NCBI GenBank assembly: GCA_041395945.1
Contig: JAWKZN010000001.1
Coordinates: 558,001 to 622,000, forward strand
Direction: 5' to 3'
Origin: Pseudomonadales bacterium
GTDB taxonomy: Bacteria; Pseudomonadota; Gammaproteobacteria; Pseudomonadales; Azotimanducaceae
Length of the DNA stretch: 64,000 nucleotides
In this document: one piece after another, positions 51,254 through 60,490 of the stretch
How positions within the stretch are numbered: the first letter of the stretch is position 1
Layout of the letters: each line of letters opens with the position of its first letter
Position numbers and translations under genes: made by a program
The notes under the pieces: model-generated
Database searches by the model: none
What the model saw: only the letters and a program-made list of their open reading frames with translations
Told to the model about the DNA's origin: nothing

Positions 51254-52276
51254 CTAGTCGCCGCTCGAATCGACCCCCGGTGCGGGGTCACCCACGCCTT
51301 GCGGCTGTCGGATGCTGATCGGCGGTGGCACTGCGGGTCGGTCGAGCAGACCAAAGGTGATCATGTTGGTCCAGGACCGGTCCCGATTGAGGATCTGGGA
51401 ATTCAGTACCAGGTTGCCCTCGCTGTCGAAGGCTTTGTAGTTCGGATAGTTCAGCGCCAGCACCCGCAGGGCGTCGTTGGCGGCATCCTCCAGTCCCAGC
51501 CGGTAGTTGGCCTCGATCACAATGGCCAGGGCGTCGGCCACCGCTTCCGACCGGGAGTAGGTTTCGACCACATAACGTGCCCGGTTGCTGGCGGCGAGAT
51601 AGGCGCCGCGGCGCATGTAGAAATTCGCGGCATGCAGTTCGGAGCGGGCCAGGAGATTACGCAGGTAGAGCATGCGCTGTCGGGCATCCGGCGCGTACTG
51701 GCTGGTCGGGTAGCGGCTGAGCAGGGTGGCAAAATCCTTATAGGCTTCCTGAGCGGGGGTCATGTCGCGTTTCGAGACGTCGGAGGTGAACACCCGGTCC
51801 AGCATGCCGCGGTTTTTGTTGTAGGCGGCGAGGCCCTTCAGATAGTAGGCGTAGTCGATGTTGGCGTGGGTCGGGTGCAGGCGGATGAAGCGCTCCGCCG
51901 TGGTCGCCACCGCATCGTAGCTGGTCGCCATGTAGTGGGCGTAGATGATCTCCAGCTGGGCCTGTTCAGCGTAGCGACCGAAAGGAAAACGGGCTTCCAG
52001 TCGCTGCAGGCCTTCGATGGCGGCACTGTAGTTTCCCGAGCGCAGGCTCCGCTGGGTCTGGCGATACAGCGCCTGCTCGGTGGCGTTGAGGTCTTCCTGT
52101 TCAAAGTCCTTATCCTTTTTCCCCACGAAGGGCATCCAGGAACAGGCTGTGGTAGACAGCACGAGTACCAGTGCCAGACCACGGGCAAGACTGCGGAAGC
52201 GGAAGGGCTGAAGTATCGACGGCCTGGTTGCACACAGGGGTCGAATCGGACCGGAGAAATCTGTCATGAAAACCAT
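51254..52276 (-). CDS. bamD: Outer membrane assembly lipoprotein BamD
   Basis: A 340-residue TPR lipoprotein of the BAM complex. A signal peptide with lipobox L-S-T-T-A-C (Cys near 45) is preceded by an unusually long basic leader of about 30 residues. TPR repeats follow, with FPFGRYAEQAQLEIIYAHY and the RYPTSQYAPDARQRM stretch highly typical of BamD/ComL. It is divergent from rluD, the common arrangement in gammaproteobacteria, and reads into pilS-pilR. Confidence 0.93.
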   Translation of the reverse strand: MVFMTDFSGPIRPLCATRPSILQPFRFRSLARGLALVLVLSTTACSWMPFVGKKDKDFEQEDLNATEQALYRQTQRSLRSGNYSAAIEGLQRLEARFPFGRYAEQAQLEIIYAHYMATSYDAVATTAERFIRLHPTHANIDYAYYLKGLAAYNKNRGMLDRVFTSDVSKRDMTPAQEAYKDFATLLSRYPTSQYAPDARQRMLYLRNLLARSELHAANFYMRRGAYLAASNRARYVVETYSRSEAVADALAIVIEANYRLGLEDAANDALRVLALNYPNYKAFDSEGNLVLNSQILNRDRSWTNMITFGLLDRPAVPPPISIRQPQGVGDPAPGVDSSGD

Positions 52277-52406
52277 GAGTGGGAAAAGTTTCGCTAATTT
52301 AACGATTTACCTCCGGGTTGCAACTTGGATGTGGTGGGCCCGGGATGGTGACGCCCCCGGGTTGAACGTTCAAACTGTCGGGCACTGAGGTCCGCGATCC
52401 GAGCCC

Positions 52407-53414
52407 ATGCAGCCGCTGCCACCCATCGAGCCCCCCGTTCCTGACAGCCCCGCCCGGCAGGATGTCAGCCGTGAGGCGAGCGTCCCGTCCCGTCTTGCCG
52501 GTCGGCGGGTCGATCAGGTGGCGGCTGAACTGTTCGACGATTTTTCCCGGGCCAATCTGTCCGGATGGATACAGTCGGGGGAACTGACAGTGGATGGTGC
52601 CGCGGTGAAGCCGAAGCAGCGCCTGTTCGGTGGAGAACGCCTGCGCCTCGCAGCCACCCTGGCCGAGCGGGAGAACTGGGCGGCCGCTCAGCCCATCCGT
52701 CTGGACCTGATTTACGAGGACGAGGAACTGCTCGTGGTACACAAACCCGCCGGACTGGTGGTGCATCCCGGGGCGGGCAATCCGGATCAGACCCTGGTGA
52801 ACGGGCTGCTCGCCCATCGGCCCGGTCTGCGCCTGGTCCCGCGGGCCGGCGTCGTGCATCGGCTCGACAAGGACACCAGCGGACTGCTGCTGGTGGCCGG
52901 CACGCTGCCCGCACATCAGGCGCTGGTCAGGGCGATCTCTGCCAGGGAAGTGGCGCGGCATTATCTGGCCCTGTGTGAAGGCCGCCTGGTGGCGGGGAGA
53001 ACGGTCGATGCGCCGATCGGCCGGGACCCGCGGCAGCGTACGCGCCAGTGTGTGCGGGAAGGTGGTCGCGAGGCCCGCACCCACATCCGGGTGCTCGAGC
53101 GCTTCCGGGTACATACCCTGATCGAGGCTCAGCTCGAGACCGGTCGCACCCACCAGATCCGCGTGCACCTGGCCCATATCGGCCATCCACTTGCCGGAGA
53201 TCACCGCTATGCCGCCCGCGGCCGGCTGCCCAATGCACCGGCTCCGCTGCTGGTGGAGCGGTTGCAGACATTCCGGCGCCAGGCGCTGCATGCCGCCTCC
53301 CTGGCCCTGGCGCACCCTGTCAGTGGTGAACCACTCGCATTCACAGCGCCGCCGCCTGAAGACCTGGAGAACCTGATCGCCGCCTTAAGAGAAGATGCAG
53401 ATGACGGGTCCTGA
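52407..53414 (+). CDS. rluD: 23S rRNA pseudouridine synthase RluD
   Basis: A 335-residue RluA-family enzyme that modifies helix 69 of 23S rRNA. An S4 RNA-binding domain (about residues 28-90, GRRVDQVAAELF, SRANLSGWIQSGELTVDG) precedes the catalytic domain. The catalytic Asp is in HRLDKDTSGLLLVA. The C-terminal segment LETGRTHQIRVHLAHIGHPLAGD is intact. The first 25 residues are proline-rich and variable. Divergent from bamD and overlapping pgeF. Confidence 0.94.
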   Translation: MQPLPPIEPPVPDSPARQDVSREASVPSRLAGRRVDQVAAELFDDFSRANLSGWIQSGELTVDGAAVKPKQRLFGGERLRLAATLAERENWAAAQPIRLDLIYEDEELLVVHKPAGLVVHPGAGNPDQTLVNGLLAHRPGLRLVPRAGVVHRLDKDTSGLLLVAGTLPAHQALVRAISAREVARHYLALCEGRLVAGRTVDAPIGRDPRQRTRQCVREGGREARTHIRVLERFRVHTLIEAQLETGRTHQIRVHLAHIGHPLAGDHRYAARGRLPNAPAPLLVERLQTFRRQALHAASLALAHPVSGEPLAFTAPPPEDLENLIAALREDADDGS

Positions 53415-54195
53415 CGGCCGGTCGCCCGGGCAGCCACTGGAGGAGACCGCCTCCCGGTCCTGGATCACGCCTGACTGGACAGCACAGCCTGGCATCCGGG
53501 CGTTGACGACCACCCGGGCAGGCGGCGTGAGCCAGGGCGTCTACCAGGGGCTCAACCTGGCGGAACACGTTGGCGATGACCCGGCCAGCGTCGCGGAAAA
53601 TCGCCGCAGGCTGATCTCCGGCAGCGGCTGCCGGAGCATTCAGTGGCTCAATCAGGTGCATGGGGTGCAGGTCCTGCGGGCCCGCCCGGGACTCAATCGG
53701 GCAATACCGGAAGCGGATGGTTTGTGGACCGATGAGCCGGGTATCGGAATTGCTGTGTTGACGGCCGACTGCCTGCCGGTGGTGATAGCGGCGCAGGCCG
53801 CCGGGGTCGTCGCGGTGGCGCATGCAGGCTGGCGGGGACTGATCGCCGGTGTACTGGAAGCCACCCTGGCCGAACTGCCCTGTACGGCGGCGGATTGTGT
53901 GGCCTGGCTCGGGCCCGCCATCGGACCCCGGGCCTACGAAGTCGGAGACGATGTCGCGACGGCGGTAGCCGGCCTGGGATCGATGGCACAGCGCAGTCTC
54001 AGTCCCGGGTGCAGGCCGGGTAAATACTGGCTGGATCTCTTTGCGCTTGCCCGGCAGCGGCTGCTGGGTGCAGGGGTGGCGGAAGTGTTCAGTCAGCAGA
54101 TCTGCACCTTTGCGAGCCCGGAACTCTACTCCTACAGGCGCGACGGGCTGACCGGACGGATGGCGACGCTGGCCTGGCTGGAGCCCCGGGCCTGA
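53395..54195 (+). CDS. pgeF: Peptidoglycan editing factor / laccase-domain protein PgeF (YfiH)
   Basis: A 266-residue DUF152 protein. The zinc-ligand set His in NQVHG, Cys in TADCLPV and His in HAHAGWRG (HAGWRGL) is complete, as is the GLNLAEHVGDD stretch. Members have purine nucleoside phosphorylase/adenosine deaminase activity and help remove wrongly made muropeptides. It overlaps rluD by 20 bases (or 14 if the second ATG is used), consistent with coupling. Confidence 0.92.
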   Translation: MQMTGPDGRSPGQPLEETASRSWITPDWTAQPGIRALTTTRAGGVSQGVYQGLNLAEHVGDDPASVAENRRRLISGSGCRSIQWLNQVHGVQVLRARPGLNRAIPEADGLWTDEPGIGIAVLTADCLPVVIAAQAAGVVAVAHAGWRGLIAGVLEATLAELPCTAADCVAWLGPAIGPRAYEVGDDVATAVAGLGSMAQRSLSPGCRPGKYWLDLFALARQRLLGAGVAEVFSQQICTFASPELYSYRRDGLTGRMATLAWLEPRA

Positions 54196-54217
54196 GGGCG
54201 GATCGGGTGCGGCGAGG

Positions 54218-54691
54218 TCAGGCCGAGTCGCAGTTCTGTGCGATGCCGACCTGGGCTTCGCTGATACGCTCCTGGCGCTCGTCTTCGCCCATTATGCGCT
54301 GCTGACCGGAGGGCTCGGTCACCCGCACACGGGCATTCACGGTCAGCCGATCGAGCAGAGCGCGGCTCTTTTCACAGTTGTCGCTGCGGATTTTGGCGAT
54401 TTCCTCCTGACGGGCGCGTTCGGCGGCCTGCAGGTTCTCGAGCATCGTCTGCTGTGACTCCGACAAAGCGGCGCTGCCGTCTGCCGGCGGCTCAGGGCTG
54501 ACTGCGGGTGCCGCCTCTTCGACTATCCGGGTGGCGCCCTGGTTGGTAGTCACTTTCTGGGACTGGGTATCACGCGGCTTCTGCTGGGTGTAATTGACCA
54601 CGCCAGCAGCATCGACCCAGCGGTATATCTCATCCGCCGCCGCAGTGGCGGTCCAGACGAGTGCAAGGAGGCTGTAGATATAGCGCTTCAT
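54218..54691 (-). CDS. DUF4124-domain exported protein
   Basis: A 157-residue protein with a signal peptide (core Y-I-Y-S-L-L-A-L-V-W-T-A-T-A-A-A, then D-E-I-Y-R-W-V-D). The DUF4124 unit Y-R-W-V-D-A-A-G-V-V-N-Y-T follows immediately. A central glutamate/alanine-rich coiled coil and a C-terminal pair of cysteines complete it. The ATG at 54691 begins the signal peptide; the frame stays open further upstream without signal character. Function unknown; often found near cell-envelope genes. Convergent with pgeF. Confidence 0.75.
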   Translation of the reverse strand: MKRYIYSLLALVWTATAAADEIYRWVDAAGVVNYTQQKPRDTQSQKVTTNQGATRIVEEAAPAVSPEPPADGSAALSESQQTMLENLQAAERARQEEIAKIRSDNCEKSRALLDRLTVNARVRVTEPSGQQRIMGEDERQERISEAQVGIAQNCDSA

Positions 54692-54794
54692 ATCCTGATG
54701 ATAGACCCGGAACACGGGCCGTATTGTAACGCGCCCCTGCTGCTGGAGGCATGCCCGAATCGGGTCCCAAACAGTTACCCCTGTCTCAGTTTCG

Positions 54795-54823
54795 TTGACA
54801 TGATGGGTCGCAACCTCAAGAAT
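54795..54823 (+). promoter_or_regulatory. Likely sigma-70 promoter of ilvBHC
   Basis: A consensus TTGACA at 54795-54800 and AAGAAT at 54818-54823 are 17 bp apart, predicting a leader of about 170 nt before the acetolactate synthase gene. I looked for a branched-chain leader peptide and attenuator in the 309-bp gap 54692-55000 and found no convincing one. Confidence 0.55.
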
Positions 54824-55000
54824 ACCCGCCTTTTCGTCGGGACTCAGGTCCAAACCCGCTAAAAATCAAACAGTTAGGCGGATCCTTCGAGGGCGGGTAA
54901 GGGTTGGCGAACAGGCCTGTCGACGAACAGGGCAGGGAAGCGGCCGGTGGCTGCCTCCTGAGGATTCGGGAATCTGGAATTTGCAGGAAGCGGGTGCGGT

Positions 55001-56875
55001 GTGGCAACGGAAAGCGGACGGCAGACGAAGCAGGCTGAAGCAGAAGGTGGTGATGTGGATGGTGGCAGCCAGGCCGACAAACGGCCTGTGAGTAAAACAA
55101 AGAAGGCAGAGGAACTGCTGTCCGGTGGCGAAATGCTGATTCGCGCGCTGCAGGATGCAGGTGCCGAGTACATCTTCGGTTATCCGGGCGGATCGGCGCT
55201 GCACATCTACGATGCCATCTTCCGGCAACAGAAAATCGAACACATTCTGGTGCGTCATGAACAGGCGGCCACCCATATGGCCGACGCGTATGCCCGGGTG
55301 ACTGGCCGGCCCGGTGTGGTGCTGGTGACCTCAGGTCCCGGTGCGACCAATGCGATTACCGGCATTGCTACCGCCTATATGGACTCCGTGCCCATGGTGG
55401 TGATCTCCGGACAGGTACCCAATCCGGTCATCGGCACCGATGCCTTCCAGGAGACCGACATGGTCGGTATCTCCCGTCCGGTGGTGAAGCACTCTTTCAT
55501 CGTGAAGCGCTGCGAAGATATTCCGGAGATCATCTGGAAAGCCTTCCATATCGCCAGCACGGGGCGTCCCGGCCCGGTGGTAATCGATGTGCCCAAGGAC
55601 ACCACCGATCCGGATGTGGTCGCACCCTACGTGTATCCGAAGCACGTGAAGATGCGCTCCTACAACCCCGCGGTGAAGGGCAACGGCCGCCAGATACGCA
55701 AAGCGGCCGCCGCGCTGCTGGCAGCGAAACGACCGGTCATCTATGCCGGCGGCGGTGTGGTGATGGGCGATGGTTCCGGGCTGCTCACGGACATCGCTCA
55801 TGCACTCAACTATCCGGTCACCAACACCCTGATGGGTCTCGGCGGCTTCCCCGGCAACGATCGCCAGTTCCTGGGCATGCTGGGCATGCACGGCACCTAC
55901 GAAGCCAACATGTGCATGCACCATGCGGATGTGATTCTGGCGATCGGTGCACGTTTCGATGACCGGGTGACCAACAACCCGGCGAAGTTCTGCCCGGATG
56001 CCACCATCATTCATGTCGATGTGGATCCTGCCTCCATTTCCAAGATCATCGATGTGCAGATTCCCATCGTGGGCGATGTGGCGAGTGTGCTCGAGGACCT
56101 CAAACGCAGTCTCGCCGCGGAGCAGGACCGACATGCGGATCTGCCAGATACGGATGCGCTGACGGCCTGGTGGGAGCAGATTGACGGGTGGCGGAGCGCC
56201 CACGGCCTCGATCATGATCTGCAGCCGGAACCCGGACGCGCCATCCTGCCCCAGGAAGCGGTACAGGCGCTCTATCGTGTGACCGAAGGCAAGGCCATCG
56301 TGACAAGCGACGTCGGTCAGCACCAGATGTTTGCGGCCCAGTACTACCGCTTCGACGAACCCCGCAAGTGGGTGAATTCCGGCGGACTTGGGACCATGGG
56401 ATACGGACTGCCTGCGGCGATGGGTGTGCAGTTCGCGAAGCCGGACGCGTCGGTGGTCTGTGTCACCGGCGAAGGCAGCTTCATGATGAACATGCAGGAA
56501 CTGTCCACCTGTCTGCAGTACGGCCTGCCGATCAAGATCATCTGCCTCAACAATCAGGCGCTGGGCATGGTCAAGCAGTGGCAGGATATGCAGTACGGCG
56601 GTCGCCATTCCCAGAGCACCTACAGCGACTCACTGCCGGATTTCAAAACCCTGGTGGAGGCCTTCGGACACGTCGGCTTCAAAGTGGAGCGCATCGAGGA
56701 TCTGGAGCCGGTGCTGAAAGAAGCCTTCGGTCCGAAGCTGAAAAACCGGACGGTGTTCGTGGATGTCTGGGTGGATCCGGACGAGCACGTCTATCCGATG
56801 GCGATCAAAGGAGGTTCCATGCAGGACATGTACCTCTCCAAGATTACCAGCAGCATCCAGGGAGATTACATGTGA
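55001..56875 (+). CDS. ilvB: Acetolactate synthase large subunit
   Basis: A 624-residue thiamine-diphosphate enzyme making acetolactate for valine/leucine/isoleucine synthesis. It opens GGEML...IFGYPGGSALHIYD, with catalytic Glu in RHEQAATHMADAY and the ThDP motif TGEGSFMMNMQELST...NNQALGMVKQWQ. The start is uncertain: GTG at 55001 gives an acidic/basic 35-residue extension, while GTG at 55088 gives 595 residues, closer to the family. Neither has a strong ribosome binding site. TGATG coupling to ilvH. Confidence 0.93.
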   Translation: MATESGRQTKQAEAEGGDVDGGSQADKRPVSKTKKAEELLSGGEMLIRALQDAGAEYIFGYPGGSALHIYDAIFRQQKIEHILVRHEQAATHMADAYARVTGRPGVVLVTSGPGATNAITGIATAYMDSVPMVVISGQVPNPVIGTDAFQETDMVGISRPVVKHSFIVKRCEDIPEIIWKAFHIASTGRPGPVVIDVPKDTTDPDVVAPYVYPKHVKMRSYNPAVKGNGRQIRKAAAALLAAKRPVIYAGGGVVMGDGSGLLTDIAHALNYPVTNTLMGLGGFPGNDRQFLGMLGMHGTYEANMCMHHADVILAIGARFDDRVTNNPAKFCPDATIIHVDVDPASISKIIDVQIPIVGDVASVLEDLKRSLAAEQDRHADLPDTDALTAWWEQIDGWRSAHGLDHDLQPEPGRAILPQEAVQALYRVTEGKAIVTSDVGQHQMFAAQYYRFDEPRKWVNSGGLGTMGYGLPAAMGVQFAKPDASVVCVTGEGSFMMNMQELSTCLQYGLPIKIICLNNQALGMVKQWQDMQYGGRHSQSTYSDSLPDFKTLVEAFGHVGFKVERIEDLEPVLKEAFGPKLKNRTVFVDVWVDPDEHVYPMAIKGGSMQDMYLSKITSSIQGDYM

Positions 56876-57366
56876 TGCGCCACATCATCGCCGTCCTGCT
56901 GGAAAACGAACCCGGTGCGCTTTCGCGCGTGGTGGGCCTGTTTGCCCAGCGCAACTACAACATCGAGAGTCTGACCGTGGCGCCCACCGAAGATGCCACG
57001 CTCTCACGTCTGACCCTGACCACCATAGGCGACGACAGCAAGATTGAACAGATCGTGAAGCATCTCTATAAGGTGATCGAGGTTGTAAAAGTTGTCGATC
57101 TGTCCGATTCCGAGCATGTTGAGCGGGAGCTCATGCTGGTGAAGGTGCGGGCCGAAGGGCCGGCGCGGGAGGAAGTAAAACGGACTGCGGATATCTTCCG
57201 TGGACAGATCATCGACGTGACACCAAACGGCTACACCGTTCAGCTGGCCGGGCCCAGTGCGAAACTGGATGCCTTCATACGGGCAGTGGGCAAGATCAGT
57301 ATTCTCGAAGTGGTGCGATCCGGTGTATCCGGCATAAGCCGCGGCGATAAAGTGCTGAGTGCCTGA
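56875..57366 (+). CDS. ilvH: Acetolactate synthase small regulatory subunit
   Basis: A 163-residue regulatory subunit. The N-terminal ACT domain M-R-H-I-I-A-V-L-L-E-N-E-P-G-A-L-S-R-V-V-G-L-F shows the valine-binding pattern of feedback-sensitive IlvH, and YNIESLTVAPTED is typical. A C-terminal ALS-SS domain completes it. Its ATG shares bases with the ilvB stop codon, ensuring equal subunit supply. Confidence 0.95.
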   Translation: MRHIIAVLLENEPGALSRVVGLFAQRNYNIESLTVAPTEDATLSRLTLTTIGDDSKIEQIVKHLYKVIEVVKVVDLSDSEHVERELMLVKVRAEGPAREEVKRTADIFRGQIIDVTPNGYTVQLAGPSAKLDAFIRAVGKISILEVVRSGVSGISRGDKVLSA

Positions 57367-57492
57367 AGAATACGTACCCGGCGGTTGCAGAGGATCCTGC
57401 CGGCTATTGCAGCGAATCTCCTTCTGCAGCGACCTGTTTATTTGGAAATGATCCGTTATTTCAATTAACTCGAAAACGATACCCAGGAAAAC

Positions 57493-58515
57493 ATGATGCA
57501 AGTGTATTACGACAAAGACGCCGACCTTTCTCTCATCCAGAAGATGAACGTGCTGGTGGTCGGTTATGGCTCACAAGGCCATGCACACGCCAACAACCTG
57601 CGCGATTCCGGAGTAAAAAATATCACGATCGGCCTGCGGCGCGGATCGGACTCCTGGCGGAAAGCGGAGAATGCCGGGTTCAAGGTGGCGGAAGTCGCCG
57701 ATGCGACGAAGTCGGCGGACCTGATCATGGTGCTCACCCCCGACGAACACCAGCAGGCGCTCTACCGGGAGCAGATTCTGCCGAACATCAGACAGGGCGC
57801 AACACTCTGCTTTGCGCATGGATTCAACATCCACTTCGAACTGATCGAGCCGCGCAAGGATCTCGATGTGATCATGATCGCGCCCAAGGGCCCGGGTCAC
57901 ACGGTGCGCTCGACTTATGTTGCCGGCGGCGGTGTGCCCAGTCTGATTGCCATCTTCCAGAACCCCACCGGCCAGGCCAAAAACACCGCACTCTCCTACG
58001 CGAGTGCCAATGGCGGCGGTCGTGCCGGCATCATCGAAACATCATTCAGAGAAGAAACCGAAACCGATCTGTTCGGCGAACAGGCCGTGCTCTGTGGCGG
58101 TGCAGCCGCACTGGTGCAGGCAGGTTTTGAAACGCTGGTCGAGGCCGGTTACGCACCGGAAATGGCCTACTTCGAGTGTCTGCACGAACTCAAGCTGATC
58201 GTCGACTTCTTCTACGAAGGCGGCATTACCAATATGTGGTACACCGTGTCCAATACGGCGGAGTATGGTGGACTGACCCGCGGGCCGCGGATCGTGACGG
58301 AAGAAACCAAGGCTGAGATGAAGCGCATCCTCACCGAAATCCAGACCGGCCGCTTCGCCAAGGAATTCGTGGCCGAGTATCAGGCTGGCGCCCCGAGCAT
58401 CAAGGCGATGCGGCGCATCAGCCAGTCCCACGACATCGAACAGGTCGGCGAACGACTGCGTGCAATGATGCCGTGGATTGCGCAGAATCGGCTGGTGGAT
58501 CGGGACAAGAACTGA
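57493..58515 (+). CDS. ilvC: Ketol-acid reductoisomerase, class I
   Basis: A 340-residue class I (short) enzyme. The Rossmann motif VVGYGSQGHAHANNL is followed by a beta2-alphaB loop LRRGSDSW whose basic and serine residues favour NADPH. The metal-binding acids are in LFGEQAVLCGG and the C-terminal knotted domain (FECLHELKLIVDF). The start M-M-Q offers two ATG codons, 57493 or 57496. It lies 127 bp after ilvH, perhaps with its own promoter. Confidence 0.95.
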   Translation: MMQVYYDKDADLSLIQKMNVLVVGYGSQGHAHANNLRDSGVKNITIGLRRGSDSWRKAENAGFKVAEVADATKSADLIMVLTPDEHQQALYREQILPNIRQGATLCFAHGFNIHFELIEPRKDLDVIMIAPKGPGHTVRSTYVAGGGVPSLIAIFQNPTGQAKNTALSYASANGGGRAGIIETSFREETETDLFGEQAVLCGGAAALVQAGFETLVEAGYAPEMAYFECLHELKLIVDFFYEGGITNMWYTVSNTAEYGGLTRGPRIVTEETKAEMKRILTEIQTGRFAKEFVAEYQAGAPSIKAMRRISQSHDIEQVGERLRAMMPWIAQNRLVDRDKN

Positions 58516-58560
58516 CCGGCGATCAGGTTTGACTGGCAAAGGCAGACACACGGGAGCGAT

Positions 58561-59430
58561 GTGACAGGCGAAGGGGACAAGCAGAAGGTGCACAGCCTGC
58601 GGGGTGCAGGCGGTGCTGATGCATCGGAGAACGCGTCGGCGGAAGCGGACAAAGCGTCCGTAGAAGCGGACGAGGTATCCGTAGAGCCGGATGATGTGTC
58701 ACCGGGTAAACCCAGACGCCCCATTTATCTGCTGCCGAATCTCATCACCACCGGTGCGATGTTTGCCGGGTTCTTCGCCATAGTGGCGGGCATGAACGGC
58801 AATTTCATTACGGCCGCCCTTGCCATCTTCGTGGCTGCGGCACTGGATACGGCTGATGGCCGGGTGGCGCGCTGGACACGCACGGAAAGTCGCTTCGGTG
58901 CCGAGTATGATTCCCTGTCGGACATGGTGGCGTTCGGTGTTGCACCTGCGCTGGTCGCTTTTTCCTGGGGTCTGGATTCCCTGGGACAGTTCGGCTGGGT
59001 GGCCACCTTCGTCTACATGGCCTGCGCCGCCCTGCGGCTGGCACGTTTCAACACCGGTGGTGATAACAAAACCTTCACCGGCCTCGCGAGCCCTTCTGCG
59101 GCCGCGATCATCGCCTGTCTCGTCTGGGCCTGGGCCGATTATGGACTGGGTACACCTTCTGCGCCTGAAGCGGTGGTGATGGCGATCGTGGTGATGGCGG
59201 TCGGTCTGCTGATGGTCTCGAACTTCATCTACTTTTCCCCGAAAGTCCTCGAGCTCAAGGGGCGTGTTCCGTTCATAACACTGGTCCTGGCAGTGCTGAT
59301 TTTCGCGCTGCTGTTTCTCGATCCGCCCCGTGTGCTGCTGGTGCTGTCGGTGGCCTATGCGCTTTCCGGTCCGCTGCAGCATGCCTGGCGGCGTCACCGC
59401 AAGCGGAAACAGCGCAGCGGCAGTGTGTGA
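58561..59430 (+). CDS. pssA: CDP-diacylglycerol-serine O-phosphatidyltransferase
   Basis: A 289-residue type II membrane phosphatidylserine synthase. The CDP-alcohol transferase motif D-x-x-D-G-x-x-A-R...G-x3-D-x3-D is exact (DTADGRVARW...FGAEYDSLSD, about residues 98-123). About seven membrane helices follow. The first 50 residues are hydrophilic and include three acidic heptad-like repeats, unusual for the family. Start is GTG at 58561. It is adjacent to ilvC, an order seen in many gammaproteobacteria. Confidence 0.92.
   Translation: MTGEGDKQKVHSLRGAGGADASENASAEADKASVEADEVSVEPDDVSPGKPRRPIYLLPNLITTGAMFAGFFAIVAGMNGNFITAALAIFVAAALDTADGRVARWTRTESRFGAEYDSLSDMVAFGVAPALVAFSWGLDSLGQFGWVATFVYMACAALRLARFNTGGDNKTFTGLASPSAAAIIACLVWAWADYGLGTPSAPEAVVMAIVVMAVGLLMVSNFIYFSPKVLELKGRVPFITLVLAVLIFALLFLDPPRVLLVLSVAYALSGPLQHAWRRHRKRKQRSGSV
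58642..58704 (+). repeat. Three 21-bp tandem repeats in the pssA N-terminal extension
   Basis: Units at 58642, 58663 and 58684 encode E-A-D-K-A-S-V, E-A-D-E-V-S-V and E-P-D-D-V-S-P. The first two share 17 of 21 bases. They lengthen the acidic cytoplasmic tail ahead of the first membrane helix without changing frame. Confidence 0.7.
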
Positions 59431-59496
59431 ACTTTCGGCGCTCTGCCGGGGTCTGATATGCCCGCGCAGGCGGCGAACCCTTGCAGGAGACCACGG

Positions 59497-60432
59497 ATGC
59501 TGATCGGTAAACGCACGGACATTCCCAGCCACGAGATCACACCCGAAGCCGTCTTCTGGTCACGCAGACGCTTCATGCACGGGGTGGCTGCGGGCTCCGC
59601 ACTGGCGGCGGCGGGTGCGCCGGCGTTCGCTGCGGTGACCGCGGACGGCAGAAATACGGATGAGGCGCTCACCCCGGAGGCGATCGTCACGGGTTACAAC
59701 AATTTCTATGAATTCGGGATGGACAAGTCGGATCCGGCCCGTTACGCCGATCGGCTCACCACCCGGCCCTGGAGCGTCAAAGTCAGTGGCGAGGCGGCGA
59801 AGACGGGCGAGTTCGATATCGAGGATCTGATCAGGGGACTGACGCCGGAAGAGCGCATATACCGGTTCCGCTGTGTGGAGGCCTGGTCGATGGTGGTGCC
59901 CTGGATGGGCATACCGCTCAAGGACATCCTCACCAGACTCGAGCCGAACAGCAACGCGAAGTATGTCGAGCTGACCACACTGCTGCGACCGTCTGAAATG
60001 CCGGGCCAGAATTCCTTCTTCTCCAGCATCGACTGGCCCTATGTGGAAGGCCTGCGCATCGACGAAGCCATGCACGACCTCACCCTCATGGTGACTGGCG
60101 TGTACGGCAAACCCCTGCCGAATCAGAATGGTGCACCCTGGCGGCTGATGGTGCCGTGGAAATACGGCTTCAAGAGTGTGAAGTCCGTGGTCGGCATCCG
60201 TTTCACCCGCACCCAGCCGAAGAACACCTGGAATGTGCTTGCACCCGATGAGTACGGCTTTTACGCGAATGTGAACCCGGCTGTCGATCACCCGCGCTGG
60301 AGTCAGGCCAGTGAGCGGCGCCTGCCGAGCACTCTGCTTTCTCAGAACCGGATACCGACGCTGCCGTTCAACGGCTACGCGGAACAGGTGGCTGCTCTGT
60401 ATTCGGGCATGGATCTGACCCGCCATTTCTGA
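59497..60432 (+). CDS. msrP: Protein-methionine-sulfoxide reductase catalytic subunit MsrP (YedY)
   Basis: A 311-residue periplasmic molybdoenzyme that repairs oxidised methionines in envelope proteins. The Tat signal SRRRFMHGVAAGSALAAAG (about residues 22-40) allows export after cofactor insertion. The molybdenum-ligating Cys is in F-R-C-V-E-A-W-S-M. The ATG at 59497 follows GCAGGAGA; an earlier in-frame start lies inside the pssA-msrP gap without a site. It is paired with msrQ. Confidence 0.93.
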   Translation: MLIGKRTDIPSHEITPEAVFWSRRRFMHGVAAGSALAAAGAPAFAAVTADGRNTDEALTPEAIVTGYNNFYEFGMDKSDPARYADRLTTRPWSVKVSGEAAKTGEFDIEDLIRGLTPEERIYRFRCVEAWSMVVPWMGIPLKDILTRLEPNSNAKYVELTTLLRPSEMPGQNSFFSSIDWPYVEGLRIDEAMHDLTLMVTGVYGKPLPNQNGAPWRLMVPWKYGFKSVKSVVGIRFTRTQPKNTWNVLAPDEYGFYANVNPAVDHPRWSQASERRLPSTLLSQNRIPTLPFNGYAEQVAALYSGMDLTRHF

Positions 60433-60490
60433 TCCGGCGCTGAAATCCCTGACCTTTCTGCTCTGCGCGGCACCGCTGGGCTGGCTGCTT

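Noticed and set aside
51221..52297. Open frame of 358 codons on the plus strand
   Set aside because: It mirrors bamD on the other strand. BamD has lipobox and TPR motifs; the mirror frame has no coherent features.
54840..55000. Possible attenuator and leader peptide ahead of ilvB
   Set aside because: No short frame rich in Ile, Val or Leu codons with a following terminator hairpin and T run was found; only a small hairpin near CCTGTCGACGAACAGG is visible.
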